Below are positions 7,943 through 17,887 of a stretch of DNA of 64,000 nt, piece after piece (position 1 is the first letter of the stretch; the number at the start of each line of letters is the position of its first letter). Both the position numbers and the translations under genes were made by a program. The DNA is from a beta proteobacterium AAP99 (GTDB lineage: Bacteria > Pseudomonadota > Gammaproteobacteria > Burkholderiales > Burkholderiaceae_C). The DNA lies in NCBI GenBank assembly GCA_001295775.1, contig LJIA01000005.1, positions 186,001 through 250,000 on the forward strand. Reading direction: 5' to 3'. The notes under the pieces are model-generated. The model was not told where the DNA came from. It ran no database searches and was given only the letters and a program-made list of their open reading frames with translations.

Positions 7943-9216
7943 ACGTCGCAGTCCTCCAGGACAAAGGGCAATTCAATCGTTGCAGCAAAGCCGCCTTCGG
8001 GCGGCGCCTTCATGATCAGTCGTGCGCGGTCACCGTACATGGTGGCCAGCTGCGTGCGGATGTTGCGCAGACCCAGGCCGGTGCCCGGCTTCTTCATGCC
8101 GCTGGTCTGCGCGGCCTCGAAGCCGATGCCGTTATCCAGCACGGTCAGGCGCAGGGTCTGTGCGTCGGCGTGGACCTCGACATGCACCTCTACATGGCCG
8201 CCCTCGGGCTTGCCTTCGATGCCGTGCTTGATGGCGTTTTCCACCAGCGTGATCACCATCAGCGGCGGGAAATCCGCGCGGCGCAGTTCCTGCGGCACGT
8301 CGAGATCGAAGGTCAGGCGCTTGTCCATGCGCACCTTCATCAGCTCGAGATAGGCCCGCACGCTGTCGATCTGCGCGCCCACGGTGGACGAGTCATTGAT
8401 GCCGTCGTCGCGCATCTTCGGGATGCTGGTGCGCAGATAGTCCGTCAGGCGATCGAGCAGGGCCACCGCGCGTTCGGGGTCTTCGCGGATCAGCCCGCGC
8501 AGGCCCGCAAAGGTGTTGAACAGGAAGTGCGGCTCCACCTGGGCCTGCAGCACGGACAGACGCAGCTCGGCCTCGCGCCGCGCGTTCTGCGCCTCGGTGA
8601 GCACGCGGCGCCGGTTGGCGGCGGCCACCTTCACGTTCTCGCGGAAGTAGCTGATGAGCGCGAAGCCGCCACCCAGCAGGCTGAAGATCAGCAGCTTGCC
8701 AGCGCCATTGATGACATGCACACCGATCTGCTCAACCTTGCTGCGGTCCTTGAGCTTGAGCTTGGCCGCGGCCACCTCCGGCTGCTTGGCGAGTTCCGCT
8801 TCGAGGTAACGGGTGGCATAGAAGTCCGCAATGGCTGACAGGGCCACGCCAAACACCACCGCAGCCACCACACCGATCGATTCGCGGCGCTGCGGCCAGC
8901 GCAGATAGCGCACGCCAGTGGCCATGGCTGGGCCGACAAAGAGCATGAACAGATAGGCAAACAGCATGGCGGACGCCGCATTGCCCGCACTGCCCCAGTC
9001 CTGCGTAGCCACGCCGTGGCTGATCAGCAGCGCCGATGCGCCCAGCATGATCGGCACGGAAAAGACAATGAAACGCCCGCGCATCCACTTCAAACTGAAG
9101 GTCGGATACAGGCGATAGCGAAACAGCCGCCCGAAGGTGGACACCACCACCTCGGCGGGCAGGGGGCGGTTCAGGGCGATCGGGTCGCCCGCGTCTTGAA
9201 CTTGCGCGTGATCCAT
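7939..9216 (-). CDS. LytS/YehU-type membrane sensor histidine kinase
   Basis: A 425-residue inner-membrane kinase. Four hydrophobic segments occur at about residues 48-70, 80-105, 115-140 and 175-200, followed by a short coiled coil. The His_kinase domain has the phosphoacceptor motif QAQVEPHFLFNTFAGLRG, the N-box VENAIKHGIEG and the glycine boxes DNGIGF and GTGLGLRNIR. The start at 9216 (MDHAQVQDAGD) was chosen because the open frame upstream is the antisense side of the protease gene. It is cotranslated with the LytTR regulator downstream. The periplasmic input region is small, as in YehU-like sensors. Confidence 0.92.
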   Translation of the reverse strand: MDHAQVQDAGDPIALNRPLPAEVVVSTFGRLFRYRLYPTFSLKWMRGRFIVFSVPIMLGASALLISHGVATQDWGSAGNAASAMLFAYLFMLFVGPAMATGVRYLRWPQRRESIGVVAAVVFGVALSAIADFYATRYLEAELAKQPEVAAAKLKLKDRSKVEQIGVHVINGAGKLLIFSLLGGGFALISYFRENVKVAAANRRRVLTEAQNARREAELRLSVLQAQVEPHFLFNTFAGLRGLIREDPERAVALLDRLTDYLRTSIPKMRDDGINDSSTVGAQIDSVRAYLELMKVRMDKRLTFDLDVPQELRRADFPPLMVITLVENAIKHGIEGKPEGGHVEVHVEVHADAQTLRLTVLDNGIGFEAAQTSGMKKPGTGLGLRNIRTQLATMYGDRARLIMKAPPEGGFAATIELPFVLEDCDV

Positions 9217-9350
9217 GGGCAGCAAGCGTAGCAATCGGTTCCCGGACAGGGCGGGCGGTGGGGATGAATGGCGCAAGCGGGCGATGAGCCGAGGCGCGGG
9301 CTGGATGAACGGGGCCATGGCACGCCGGGCCCCACGCCAGCACCGAACGC

Positions 9351-10427
9351 CTAACGCGCAGGCTGAGCCTGCTGCTCGAAGAAGCGCACGCGGTCCTCGT
9401 GCCCTGGGTGACTGTTCAGGAAGGCCGGTGGCTCGTCGCCTCCCTCCTTGGCCTGGATGCGCCGGAAGAACGCTGCCATCACTGCGGGGTCGATGCCGTT
9501 CTCGCGCATCACGGCCACGGCGTAGGCATCGGCCTCGCGCTCGTTCTCGCGGGTGTAGCGCTGCACCTCCAGGAAGGTGCCCACACCCGCAGCGATCGTG
9601 GAGAAGTCGCCCACATAGATGCTGAAGAACAGGCCCACTGCGGTGCTGCGCGCCAGGTTCTTCAGGCCACGCTGATGCGCCACATGGCCGATCTCGTGCG
9701 CCAGGATGCCGAGGATGATGTCGTCGCTGTACTGCTGGACCAGCGCATCCGTGATGACCACGGTGCCGCCGGGCAGCGCGAAAGCATTGACCATCTTGCC
9801 GGCGTCGCGAAACAGCAGGCGCGGCTTGGCACGCGGCTGCTCCAGCATGGGCGGCAGCTTCAGGGCGGCGAAGCGCTCCTCGATCGCCTCCTGCCGCTCC
9901 TCCGGCAGCTTGGACGGCTTGAACATGTCCGCGTCCAGCTGCTTCATCACCTGTGTATCCAGCTTCTGCGTCAGATGCACCGGCATCCAGCCGGCGAACT
10001 GCGCCGCAGCGGCGGGCAGCAGCACCCAGTAGCACAGCGCAAGAAAGGCCGCGAAGCCGGCGGCCACCACAGCCAGCGCCCGGGGCGAGCGCGCCCAGGC
10101 TTCCACGGGGTCGCGCCGCACAGGCAGGCGCGCGATCAGCGCCTGCACTGCCGGGCCAGGGGCCAGCTCGATCACACCCCCATGGGGCAGCTCCAAGACC
10201 AGCGGCGCGTGCGCAAACGGTTCGCGCAGGTGAATCGCTGGCAGGTCAAAGGCCCACTGGCCCTGCGCCGAGATCGCCAGCAGCCGCTGGCCGACCACGT
10301 GCAGATCCACGGCCTCGCCGCGCAGGTCTGCGCCTTCGGCCGGCAGATAGAGTTGGCCGCGCAGTGCCTGCGGGGCTGCTGCCGGCGGCGTGTGCGCGGA
10401 GGGCATGGGCAGGTCGATCTGGCTCAT
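9351..10427 (-). CDS. M48-family membrane metallopeptidase
   Basis: A 358-residue zinc protease. The N-terminal 110 residues are a soluble beta-rich region, followed by one hydrophobic segment at about 121-145 (AVVAAGFAAFLALCYWVLLP). The catalytic domain carries HEIGHVAHQ (the HExxH site) near residue 240 and NEREADAYAV, whose Glu is the third zinc ligand. The C-terminal NSHPGHEDRV motif is typical of M48 peptidases. The ATG at 10427 lies one base after the stop of the YjgN-family gene, so translation is probably coupled. A membrane protein plus M48 protease pairing suggests quality control of, or processing by, the partner; this is inference. Confidence 0.9.
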   Translation of the reverse strand: MSQIDLPMPSAHTPPAAAPQALRGQLYLPAEGADLRGEAVDLHVVGQRLLAISAQGQWAFDLPAIHLREPFAHAPLVLELPHGGVIELAPGPAVQALIARLPVRRDPVEAWARSPRALAVVAAGFAAFLALCYWVLLPAAAAQFAGWMPVHLTQKLDTQVMKQLDADMFKPSKLPEERQEAIEERFAALKLPPMLEQPRAKPRLLFRDAGKMVNAFALPGGTVVITDALVQQYSDDIILGILAHEIGHVAHQRGLKNLARSTAVGLFFSIYVGDFSTIAAGVGTFLEVQRYTRENEREADAYAVAVMRENGIDPAVMAAFFRRIQAKEGGDEPPAFLNSHPGHEDRVRFFEQQAQPAR

Positions 10428-10428
10428 G

Positions 10429-11700
10429 TCAAAACCCCATGTCTGCGCCGAAGAACTCGGCCGATTCACTGCCGGCAGTGCTGCCTTGCGGAAGGGCGGC
10501 GTGGGCGAGCACCGCGCCGGCGTCGCCATGCCACCAGAGGCTCTCCACCCGCATCTTGACCACGGCGATCCAGCCGAGCGGGCGCCACAGGCCGAGCGTC
10601 AGGAAAAGCAGAAAGAGGTTCTTCAAGTACAGGCGGATCAGGGCGTTCGCCTGCAAGTCACAGTTGAAGGCATGGTCTCCGAGAAAGGTCCACTGCCAGT
10701 TCAGCTTTTGGAGGCGCGCGATGAGATACGGAGTGAACACACCCCAGCCGATCAGCACACCGATGATCAGCCCGAAAACGTTGCCCTTGTTCCCGATCAG
10801 CCCGCCAAACGGAATGAGCAGAAGGCCGACGACCATTGCAAAGAAGAACGATGCAGCGATCAGGAAGAGCACAGCCTTCACATAGAGCGCGTAGTAGCTG
10901 CGCGTGGGCACTGTGTTGGAAAAGCACAGACTGCCCCAGACTGTGTGATTGGCGATCCAGCGCCGATAGCGCGCGTGCACCCAGGGCGCAAGCAGCCAGG
11001 GGCCGAAGGAGACAGCCGCAAATACGAAGCCGTGGGTGTAGATCCAGCCTTCCAGGTTCGACCCCGCGACCGCTGCAAACACCAGACCTGGGCCGATGAA
11101 GATCAGCACCGGCGGCAGGATCATGCTGTAGGCCTGCTGCAGCGTGCCGTCGAAGTGGAAGCGCTGGCCGCGGTGGCGCGTACGCGCGGCACGAAAGCGC
11201 AGGCCCGACCACATCAGCCACGGAAATACGGCCGCCAGCGCGCCGAGCACGAGGATCGCCACCCAGGCCGGGAAGTAGCCGTAGGTCGCGTAAGCCGCGA
11301 TCAGCACGGCAGCCACGAGCCGCCCGCGCAGAATGGCCAGCGGATCGGCCAGGTACTGGAAGGCCGCCGCGACGCTCGTCCCTTCCGCGCCGCTGCCGCC
11401 AAACAGCGTGTTGCGATAGACGTACTCCACGCGCCGCACCTTGGCCCAAGCCGAATAGATGCCCAGGGTCATGAAGGTCAGCGCGATGTTGGTGAACCAG
11501 ATGCCGAAGTACTCGCGCCCGGTGCCGGTGAAGCGAAAGCGCAGCTCCTCGAAGCGCCGCGCATCCGGCTCGCGGCCGGGCACAGGCTCGGTAAGCGAGG
11601 GCATGGCCGCAGGGCGGACCTCGGGTTCGGGCTCCGTGCGAAGCGGCACCGTCGGTGGATCAAGACGAGTGCCCAGCGGCAGCGTTGCGGGTGAATCCAT
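10429..11700 (-). CDS. YjgN/DUF898 family multi-pass membrane protein
   Basis: A 423-residue inner-membrane protein. After about 55 Pro/Glu-rich residues the DUF898 domain begins at RFEELRFRFTGTGREYFGIW and continues with LTLGIY-like SAWAKVRRVEYVYRNT. Several hydrophobic helices follow, for example VLIFIGPGLVFAAVAG and AVLFLIAASFFFAMVVGLLL. The function of the family is unknown. I chose the ATG at 11700; the open frame continues upstream to 12192 but there it is antisense to the nuclease gene. The stop overlaps the spacing of the M48 protease start, so the two act together in all likelihood. Confidence 0.87.
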   Translation of the reverse strand: MDSPATLPLGTRLDPPTVPLRTEPEPEVRPAAMPSLTEPVPGREPDARRFEELRFRFTGTGREYFGIWFTNIALTFMTLGIYSAWAKVRRVEYVYRNTLFGGSGAEGTSVAAAFQYLADPLAILRGRLVAAVLIAAYATYGYFPAWVAILVLGALAAVFPWLMWSGLRFRAARTRHRGQRFHFDGTLQQAYSMILPPVLIFIGPGLVFAAVAGSNLEGWIYTHGFVFAAVSFGPWLLAPWVHARYRRWIANHTVWGSLCFSNTVPTRSYYALYVKAVLFLIAASFFFAMVVGLLLIPFGGLIGNKGNVFGLIIGVLIGWGVFTPYLIARLQKLNWQWTFLGDHAFNCDLQANALIRLYLKNLFLLFLTLGLWRPLGWIAVVKMRVESLWWHGDAGAVLAHAALPQGSTAGSESAEFFGADMGF

Positions 11701-11812
11701 ACGGCAGGTCGGGAAGTGCGGGGATTGAGGTGGCGTGTGCGCTGGCGGGCCGAGCGGCTCAGCTACGCTGGCGACGGTATCAGACCCCTTCACCCGGCCG
11801 CGGCCGCACCGC

Positions 11813-12469
11813 ATGCGTTCCACATTTTTGACACCCGCACCCGCCAAAACACGGGATGGGGCTCGCCCCAGTGTTGCGCTGCCGCCAAAGGCGCATGCGG
11901 CGCTCGGCACCGCCCTGCGCTGGGGCGTCGCTGGGCTGGTGACGCTCACCGCCTTCGCGGCGTTCACAGCGCTGGCGCAGCCCGCGAAGGCGCAGTCCCC
12001 TGCGCTTGCAGAGCCGCGCGCCAACGCACAGGCCGGCCGCGTGATGAAGGTGCTCGATGGCGACACCTTCAGCTTTTCCACCAGTTCACGCGAACGCTTC
12101 GTGGTGCGCTTCAACGCCATCGACACGCCCGAGCAACTGCAGCGCGGCGGCAGCGAGGCCACGCGCAGCCTGCGCGAGCTGCTGCGCGCCAAGCCCGTGA
12201 GCGTGGCCTGCTACAAGCGCGACGAGCGCGAGCGCCGCATCTGCCGCGTGTTCAACGCGAAGGGCGATGTCGGCCTGCAGATGGTCGAGGCCGGCGCCGC
12301 CTGGCACTTCCGCCGCTTCGAGAGCGAACAAACCCCCGCAGAGCGCGCCGCCTACCGCGCCGCAGAAGAGCGTGCCCGCGCCGCCCGCCGCGGCCTGTGG
12401 GCCACGCCCAACCCCATGCCCCCCTGGGACTGCCGCGAGCGCCTGCGCACCATGCAGCGCTGCGAGTGA
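11813..12469 (+). CDS. Secreted thermonuclease-like (SNase) nuclease
   Basis: A 218-residue protein with an N-terminal basic and hydrophobic segment (about residues 40-62, ending QPAKA), consistent with export or a membrane anchor. The OB-fold nuclease domain has VLDGDTFSF, VRFNAIDTPE and ERRICRVF, matching the Asp, Arg and Glu positions of staphylococcal nuclease, and ends WDCRERLRTMQRCE. It would cut DNA or RNA with calcium outside the cytoplasm. The ATG at 11813 was chosen because the ORF upstream overlaps the divergent promoter region of the YjgN gene. Confidence 0.82.
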   Translation: MRSTFLTPAPAKTRDGARPSVALPPKAHAALGTALRWGVAGLVTLTAFAAFTALAQPAKAQSPALAEPRANAQAGRVMKVLDGDTFSFSTSSRERFVVRFNAIDTPEQLQRGGSEATRSLRELLRAKPVSVACYKRDERERRICRVFNAKGDVGLQMVEAGAAWHFRRFESEQTPAERAAYRAAEERARAARRGLWATPNPMPPWDCRERLRTMQRCE

Positions 12470-12486
12470 TTTCACGCAGGACATTG

Positions 12487-12541
12487 CGCGTTCCCGCTTG
12501 CTGGATGCGGCTTCGCAAGGCATCTCCCTGAAAACGCGCTG
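12487..12541 (-). repeat. Short interspersed repeat, inverted copy of the 12548 element
   Basis: Read on the minus strand this is similar to the copy beginning 12548: TTTTCAGG, ATGCCTTG, then CAAGCGGGAAC. Together with the neighbour it makes an inverted, REP-like pair between the nuclease and groEL. Confidence 0.5.
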
Positions 12542-12547
12542 CTGGTG

Positions 12548-12602
12548 CGGGTCTTCAGGCCAATGCCTTGGAGAATGGCTTCAGACAAGCGGAAACAGGC
12601 AT
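12548..12602 (+). repeat. Short interspersed repeat with CAGACAAGCGGAAA core
   Basis: GGTCTTCAGGCCAA, TGCCTTGG and CTTCAGACAAGCGGAAA occur in this order. Related copies lie at about 50020-50070 (inside the 3' end of ureB), 51829-51905 (between ureC and ureE) and, inverted, 46045-46090. The copy at 50020 shares GGTCTTCAGGCCAA exactly. Confidence 0.6.
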
Positions 12603-12665
12603 AGGCCTTGCGCGGCAGATCGTCTGATCGCCCGCCGCAACCCAGGATTCGTCGCGCCCAAAGAA

Positions 12666-12692
12666 AAACCCCGCCGAAGCGGGGTTTGCTCT
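12666..12692 (-). terminator. Rho-independent terminator of groESL
   Basis: Perfect stem AAACCCCGC-CGAA-GCGGGGTTT at 12666-12687. On the minus strand it is followed by TTTTTCTTT, as expected for termination of the groESL transcript coming from the right. Confidence 0.75.
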
Positions 12693-12725
12693 GTGCGGGC
12701 TGAGTGCAATCAACCCGGCTGAGGA

Positions 12726-12807
12726 TTTGGGCCGCGAGGCAAGGCGCGAAGCCGCAGACAGTACGAGTAGTACGGCCAGGCTGAGCAACGCAGCATCGCG
12801 GCCCAAA
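12726..12807. repeat. 82-bp palindromic repeat element
   Basis: TTTGGGCCGCGA at 12726-12737 is the exact inverse of TCGCGGCCCAAA at 12796-12807, and the centre contains GTACGAGTAGTAC. The interior (GGCGCGAAGCCGCAGACAGTAC) resembles a dispersed intergenic repeat I remember from other Burkholderiales. Only one copy is in this window. It lies between groEL and its terminator. Confidence 0.5.
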
Positions 12808-12820
12808 GACCAGCCGGTGA

Positions 12821-14479
<1,659 letters not shown>

Positions 14480-14513
14480 TCAGTAGATGTTCGGGAATTC
14501 GGGGCAGACGGAA

Positions 14514-14807
14514 TCAGGCGGCGATCACGGCCATGATGTCGTCTTCGCGCATGACGAGCAGCTCGTCGCCGTCGACCTTGACGGTCTGGCCGCTGTACTT
14601 GCCGAACAGGACGCGGTCACCCACCTTCACGCCCATTTCGATGAGCTTGCCGGCGTCGTCGCGCTTGCCCGGGCCCACGGCCAGGATCTCGCCCTGATCA
14701 GGCTTCTCGGCGGCGTTGTCGGGAATCACGATGCCGGAGGCGGTCTTGCGCTCGGAATCCACACGCTTGACGATCACGCGATCGTGAAGAGGACGCAGTT
14801 TCATCAA
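14514..14807 (-). CDS. groS: 10-kDa co-chaperonin GroES
   Basis: A 97-residue Gro[21 protein letters not shown] is the conserved start, followed by the mobile loop ([14 protein letters not shown]) that contacts GroEL, and the C-terminal [13 protein letters not shown]-type ribosome site (CGAGGAG) precedes the ATG at 14807. It is the first gene of the heat-shock operon with groEL. Confidence 0.98.
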   Translation of the reverse strand: MMKLRPLHDRVIVKRVDSERKTASGIVIPDNAAEKPDQGEILAVGPGKRDDAGKLIEMGVKVGDRVLFGKYSGQTVKVDGDELLVMREDDIMAVIAA

Positions 14808-14941
14808 AAACTCCTCGGAAAATCAAAGGTTTATGTTTGTTTTGACCCGCAGCGAGCTGCCGACCGGGTCGTGCGAAAGGGCGTTGAGCTGTTCTGGGCG
14901 AGGCCCGGAACGGATGCTGAACCTGCTGTGTGACAGGATCG

Positions 14942-14968
14942 TTAGCACTCACCGCCAGCGAGTGCTAA
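14942..14968. promoter_or_regulatory. CIRCE element (HrcA operator)
   Basis: TTAGCACTC, nine-base spacer, GAGTGCTAA: the perfect consensus CIRCE inverted repeat. It lies directly downstream of the groESL -10 box, where HrcA represses heat-shock genes. No sigma-32-type promoter was needed to explain the layout. Confidence 0.97.
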
Positions 14969-14995
14969 TTATAGGGTGATGACCAGTCATTTCAA
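14968..14995 (-). promoter_or_regulatory. Sigma-70 promoter of groESL
   Basis: On the minus strand TTGAAA (14995-14990), 16-bp spacer, perfect TATAAT (14973-14968). The -10 box abuts the CIRCE element, so HrcA would cover the transcription start. Confidence 0.85.
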
Positions 14996-15059
14996 GGCGA
15001 GCCGGATTCCGGGCTTTTCCGGAGGCGTCTCGGATGTGGGCACGGCCTTGGCGCTCGAA

Positions 15060-15269
15060 TCGATGACGAAATGATCGCGGCGCTGCGCGCCCTAATGACG
15101 CCGCTTGGCGGCATGACCAGCGGCAGTGCGGTCTTCACGGGCACTGATGCGGCGCACACGCCCTGGCTTCGAGATCGAACGGTCAAGGCAGCGCCAACGC
15201 AATGCACGGCCACAGCGCCAGGTCATTTCGTCATCAAGGCGCGCAGCGCCGCGATCATTTCGTCATCGA
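15060..15269. repeat. 41-bp near-perfect inverted repeat flanking 128 bp
   Basis: 15060-15100 (starting TCGATGACGAAATGATCGC) and 15229-15269 (ending GATCATTTCGTCATCGA) are inverted copies matching at 39 of 41 positions. CATTTCGTCATC occurs twice near the second copy (15224 and 15257), giving an additional short direct repeat. Read as protein, each copy gives DDEMIAALRALM, so one arm may be a duplicated fragment of a lost gene. Because of the repeat, an open frame appears to begin at 15071, upstream of the true dacB start. Confidence 0.7.
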
Positions 15270-15292
15270 GCTTCACTGGTACAAAGCCCGTC

Positions 15293-16978
15293 ATGATTGC
15301 CGGATCCACAACCCCCCTGCGCCGCCGCTTTACCTCGCCGCACTTTGCCACGACGAATGCTGCCCGCCTGCTGGCCGCGGTCGCCGCATGGTCCTTCTGT
15401 ATAGAGAGCACCGCGCAGACCACGCCCGCCGAGCCGCCCCCCCAACCGCCCGCCCAAGCGCAACCGGCGGCCTCGCTGCCAACGGCCCTGCCGACCAGCA
15501 CACCCAACCCCGCACAGATTCCCGCGATCAGCCAGCCTGCCCCGGTGGCGACGGTCATGGCACCCCAGCCGCCCGTCGGGGAATGGATGGCCGCCGCCAG
15601 GCTCGGGCCGGCGCAGGCCTCCTTCTTTGTGCAGGAAGTGGGCACAGGCTCACCTTGGGTGGACATCAACGCCCGCGGTGCGCAGAACCCGGCCTCACTC
15701 ATGAAGCTGCTGACCACCTATGCGGCCTTGGAGTCGCTCGGGCCGGCGGCTACGTTCCGCACCACGGTCTGGGCCACCGGTCAGCGCTCGGGCGGCGGGG
15801 ACGGCGGCCGGCTCGTCGGCAACCTGTATATCCGCGGCGGTGGTGACCCCGCGCTGACGATCGAGGACTTCTGGGCTCTGTTGCGCCAGGTGCGTCTGCA
15901 AGGCATCCGCGAGATCCGCGGCGACATCGTGCTGGACCGCAGCCTGTACAACCTGCCCGATTCAGACCCGAACGCCTTCGACGGCGAGGGCCTGCGTGCC
16001 TACAACGTGGGGCCGGATGCGCTGCTGATCGGTTTCAAGTCCGTGCGCTTTGCCTTTGCGCTGGACGAGACCCAGAAGCAGTGGGTGGTGACGGCCGACC
16101 CGAAGCCCCCGCGCATGCGCATCGATGCCAACGTTGCGGCAACCGCCGGCCCCTGCGGCGAGTGGCGCAGCCAGCTGACCATGAACTTCGAGCCGGAGGT
16201 GAATCCGCCGCGGGCCAGCTTCGGCGGTCGGATCCCGGCGGCCTGCGCCAACACCGATCTATATAGAGCGCTCTTTTTGCCGGACCGGTACCTGGCTACG
16301 GTGGTGCGCCAGATCTGGGAGGACTCGGGCGGCGTGCTCACGGGCGGGGTAAAGGCCGGTGAGGTCCCGGCGGATGCCCGCTTCCTGGCTGACGGCAGCA
16401 GCCGCCCGGTGGCCGAGCTGATTCGCGACATCAACAAGCGCAGCAACAACGTCATGGCGCGGATGCTGATGCTCAACCTCGCGGCCTACGCGCCGAAGCC
16501 ATCCGGCACGCCGGTCGACGCGCCCAGCGGCCCGCCGGTGCCCAAACCGCAACAGCCAGTGGGTCTGGCGGAGGCACGCATGGCGTTGACCTCTGCGCTC
16601 GCCGCCCGCGGCCTGAGCTTTCCAGAGCTGGTCGTCGACAACGGCTCCGGCCTGTCGCGCCAGGAGCGGATCAGCGCCGCCAATCTGGGCCGGGTTCTGC
16701 TGGCGGCCTGGGCGTCGCCGAACATGCCGGACTACATTGCCTCCCTGCCGCTGGTGGGCGTGGACGGCACCATGCGCCGGCGCCTGCAGGGTTCAGCCGT
16801 GACCGGCTACGCCCACATCAAGACCGGCACACTTCGGGATTCCCGCGGGATTGCCGGCTATGTGGTGGGCTCAAGCGGACGCCGCTACGTGGTCGTCTCC
16901 ATCATCAATGGCGAGGGTGCAGCCACCGCCCAGAGCGTGCATGACCAGTTGCTGGCCTGGGTGCGGGATCGCGGTTGA
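15293..16978 (+). CDS. dacB: D-alanyl-D-alanine carboxypeptidase/endopeptidase, PBP4 (DacB) family
   Basis: A 561-residue periplasmic peptidoglycan hydrolase of the S13 family. An N-terminal hydrophobic signal (AARLLAAVAAWSFCIESTAQ) is followed by a Pro/Ala-rich linker of about 60 residues. The active-site motifs are all present: SLMK (Ser135, Lys138), SNN in RSNNVMARML, and KTG in HIKTGTLRDS. The family trims D-Ala from stem peptides and cleaves cross-links. I start the gene at 15293 because the upstream frame to 15071 runs through the inverted repeat and has no signal-like sequence. The gene stands alone. Confidence 0.9.
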   Translation: MIAGSTTPLRRRFTSPHFATTNAARLLAAVAAWSFCIESTAQTTPAEPPPQPPAQAQPAASLPTALPTSTPNPAQIPAISQPAPVATVMAPQPPVGEWMAAARLGPAQASFFVQEVGTGSPWVDINARGAQNPASLMKLLTTYAALESLGPAATFRTTVWATGQRSGGGDGGRLVGNLYIRGGGDPALTIEDFWALLRQVRLQGIREIRGDIVLDRSLYNLPDSDPNAFDGEGLRAYNVGPDALLIGFKSVRFAFALDETQKQWVVTADPKPPRMRIDANVAATAGPCGEWRSQLTMNFEPEVNPPRASFGGRIPAACANTDLYRALFLPDRYLATVVRQIWEDSGGVLTGGVKAGEVPADARFLADGSSRPVAELIRDINKRSNNVMARMLMLNLAAYAPKPSGTPVDAPSGPPVPKPQQPVGLAEARMALTSALAARGLSFPELVVDNGSGLSRQERISAANLGRVLLAAWASPNMPDYIASLPLVGVDGTMRRRLQGSAVTGYAHIKTGTLRDSRGIAGYVVGSSGRRYVVVSIINGEGAATAQSVHDQLLAWVRDRG

Positions 16979-17887
16979 GCGCCCGAGCGCGCCCATGTGA
17001 GCGTGCGCACACATTTAGGAAAATCTCTATAAATCAATGAGTTGCACTCTCCACCCCGGTGACTCACACGCCGCATCGAACCTCTCCAAGGGCGGGCGCA
17101 CCGAACGGTCCCAAGGCGATACCGTTCGGAATTGCAATGCAAACAATGCACTTCGCAGCTCCCTCATTTGGGTTGAGGCTAGAGCTACCGATCGGTAAGC
17201 CCTGTTTGACCGTCCCAAAAAAGCCTCTCTACAATCGCTCTCGCGTATCGGGGAACGCCGCGACCTTACCGGGTTGCGAAGCCTGAACCGCCCAGCCGGG
17301 CACCCAGGCACCAAGCGGACAAGCAGCTTCAGTCAGCTGCATGTGCCCTTCCGTCAACGAGCCAAGCCGAATCCGGCGCCGGCCCGTGCGTGAAGAGGCC
17401 AGCCGCAAGGTTGAGCGTCACAACGTGGAGCGGGGTGCTCCACACCACCGAAGCGTCTGGAGAGGCAGCAGCGCATCCGCCCGGATGGTCGCGGCCAGCT
17501 TCGCACCCCAGTCAATGAGTCGCCGCCCTCGAGCTGGCCGCCCTCCCCTTGGAGCGCCGCCCGCCCGGAGCGCGAACCCGCTGCAACCCCGCTTGGGCAG
17601 CCTGCCCGCGGAACAGCGTTGATGGATCGTGTTTTTGCAGTGGCCTGCAGGTCAGGTGCCCGCTCGGGTGTCTGTCGGCGTGCGTTTTGCCGCGCCGCAG
17701 CATTGGCCGCCGACGTCATGCGATGCGCTCAGAGCCGAGCGCCCGTGGCCGGCGCCGCCCTTCGGAGCAGACCCTCTGCAGGTTGACGTGGGCCGGTGCG
17801 AGCGCGCCAGGTGAACCGACCGATCAGTGAATCGGCGTGTCCTGGCCAGCACCCGCCCGAAGAACAACGAACAGAAAAGAGCAGAGA
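16979..17887. other. 909-bp region without a recognisable gene
   Basis: None of the open frames here (for example 17341-17622, 17549-17830, or 17354-17719 on the minus strand) has a protein-like composition or known motif. The region holds an inverted repeat CCGAACGGT/ACCGTTCGG (17101-17109, 17121-17129), a 12-bp palindrome TACCGATCGGTA (17186-17197), a good promoter (17206-17235) and a hairpin GTGGAGC/GTGCTCCAC (17425-17443). If that promoter drives the transglycosylase gene, its 5' leader is about 645 nt. Confidence 0.6.
17206..17235 (+). promoter_or_regulatory. Predicted sigma-70 promoter with upstream palindrome
   Basis: TTGACC (17206-17211), 18-bp spacer, TACAAT (17230-17235). The perfect palindrome TACCGATCGGTA ends nine bases upstream of the -35 box, a likely position for an activator or repressor. 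The first annotated gene downstream starts 650 bp away. Confidence 0.6.

Noticed and set aside
15071..15292. Upstream extension of dacB to 15071
   Set aside because: It runs through the inverted repeat and would place about 74 residues before the signal peptide.
17341..17830. Small open frames in the 17 kb gene-free region
   Set aside because: Arg/Pro/Ser-rich, no ribosome sites, overlapping in several frames, and typical of random high-GC DNA.
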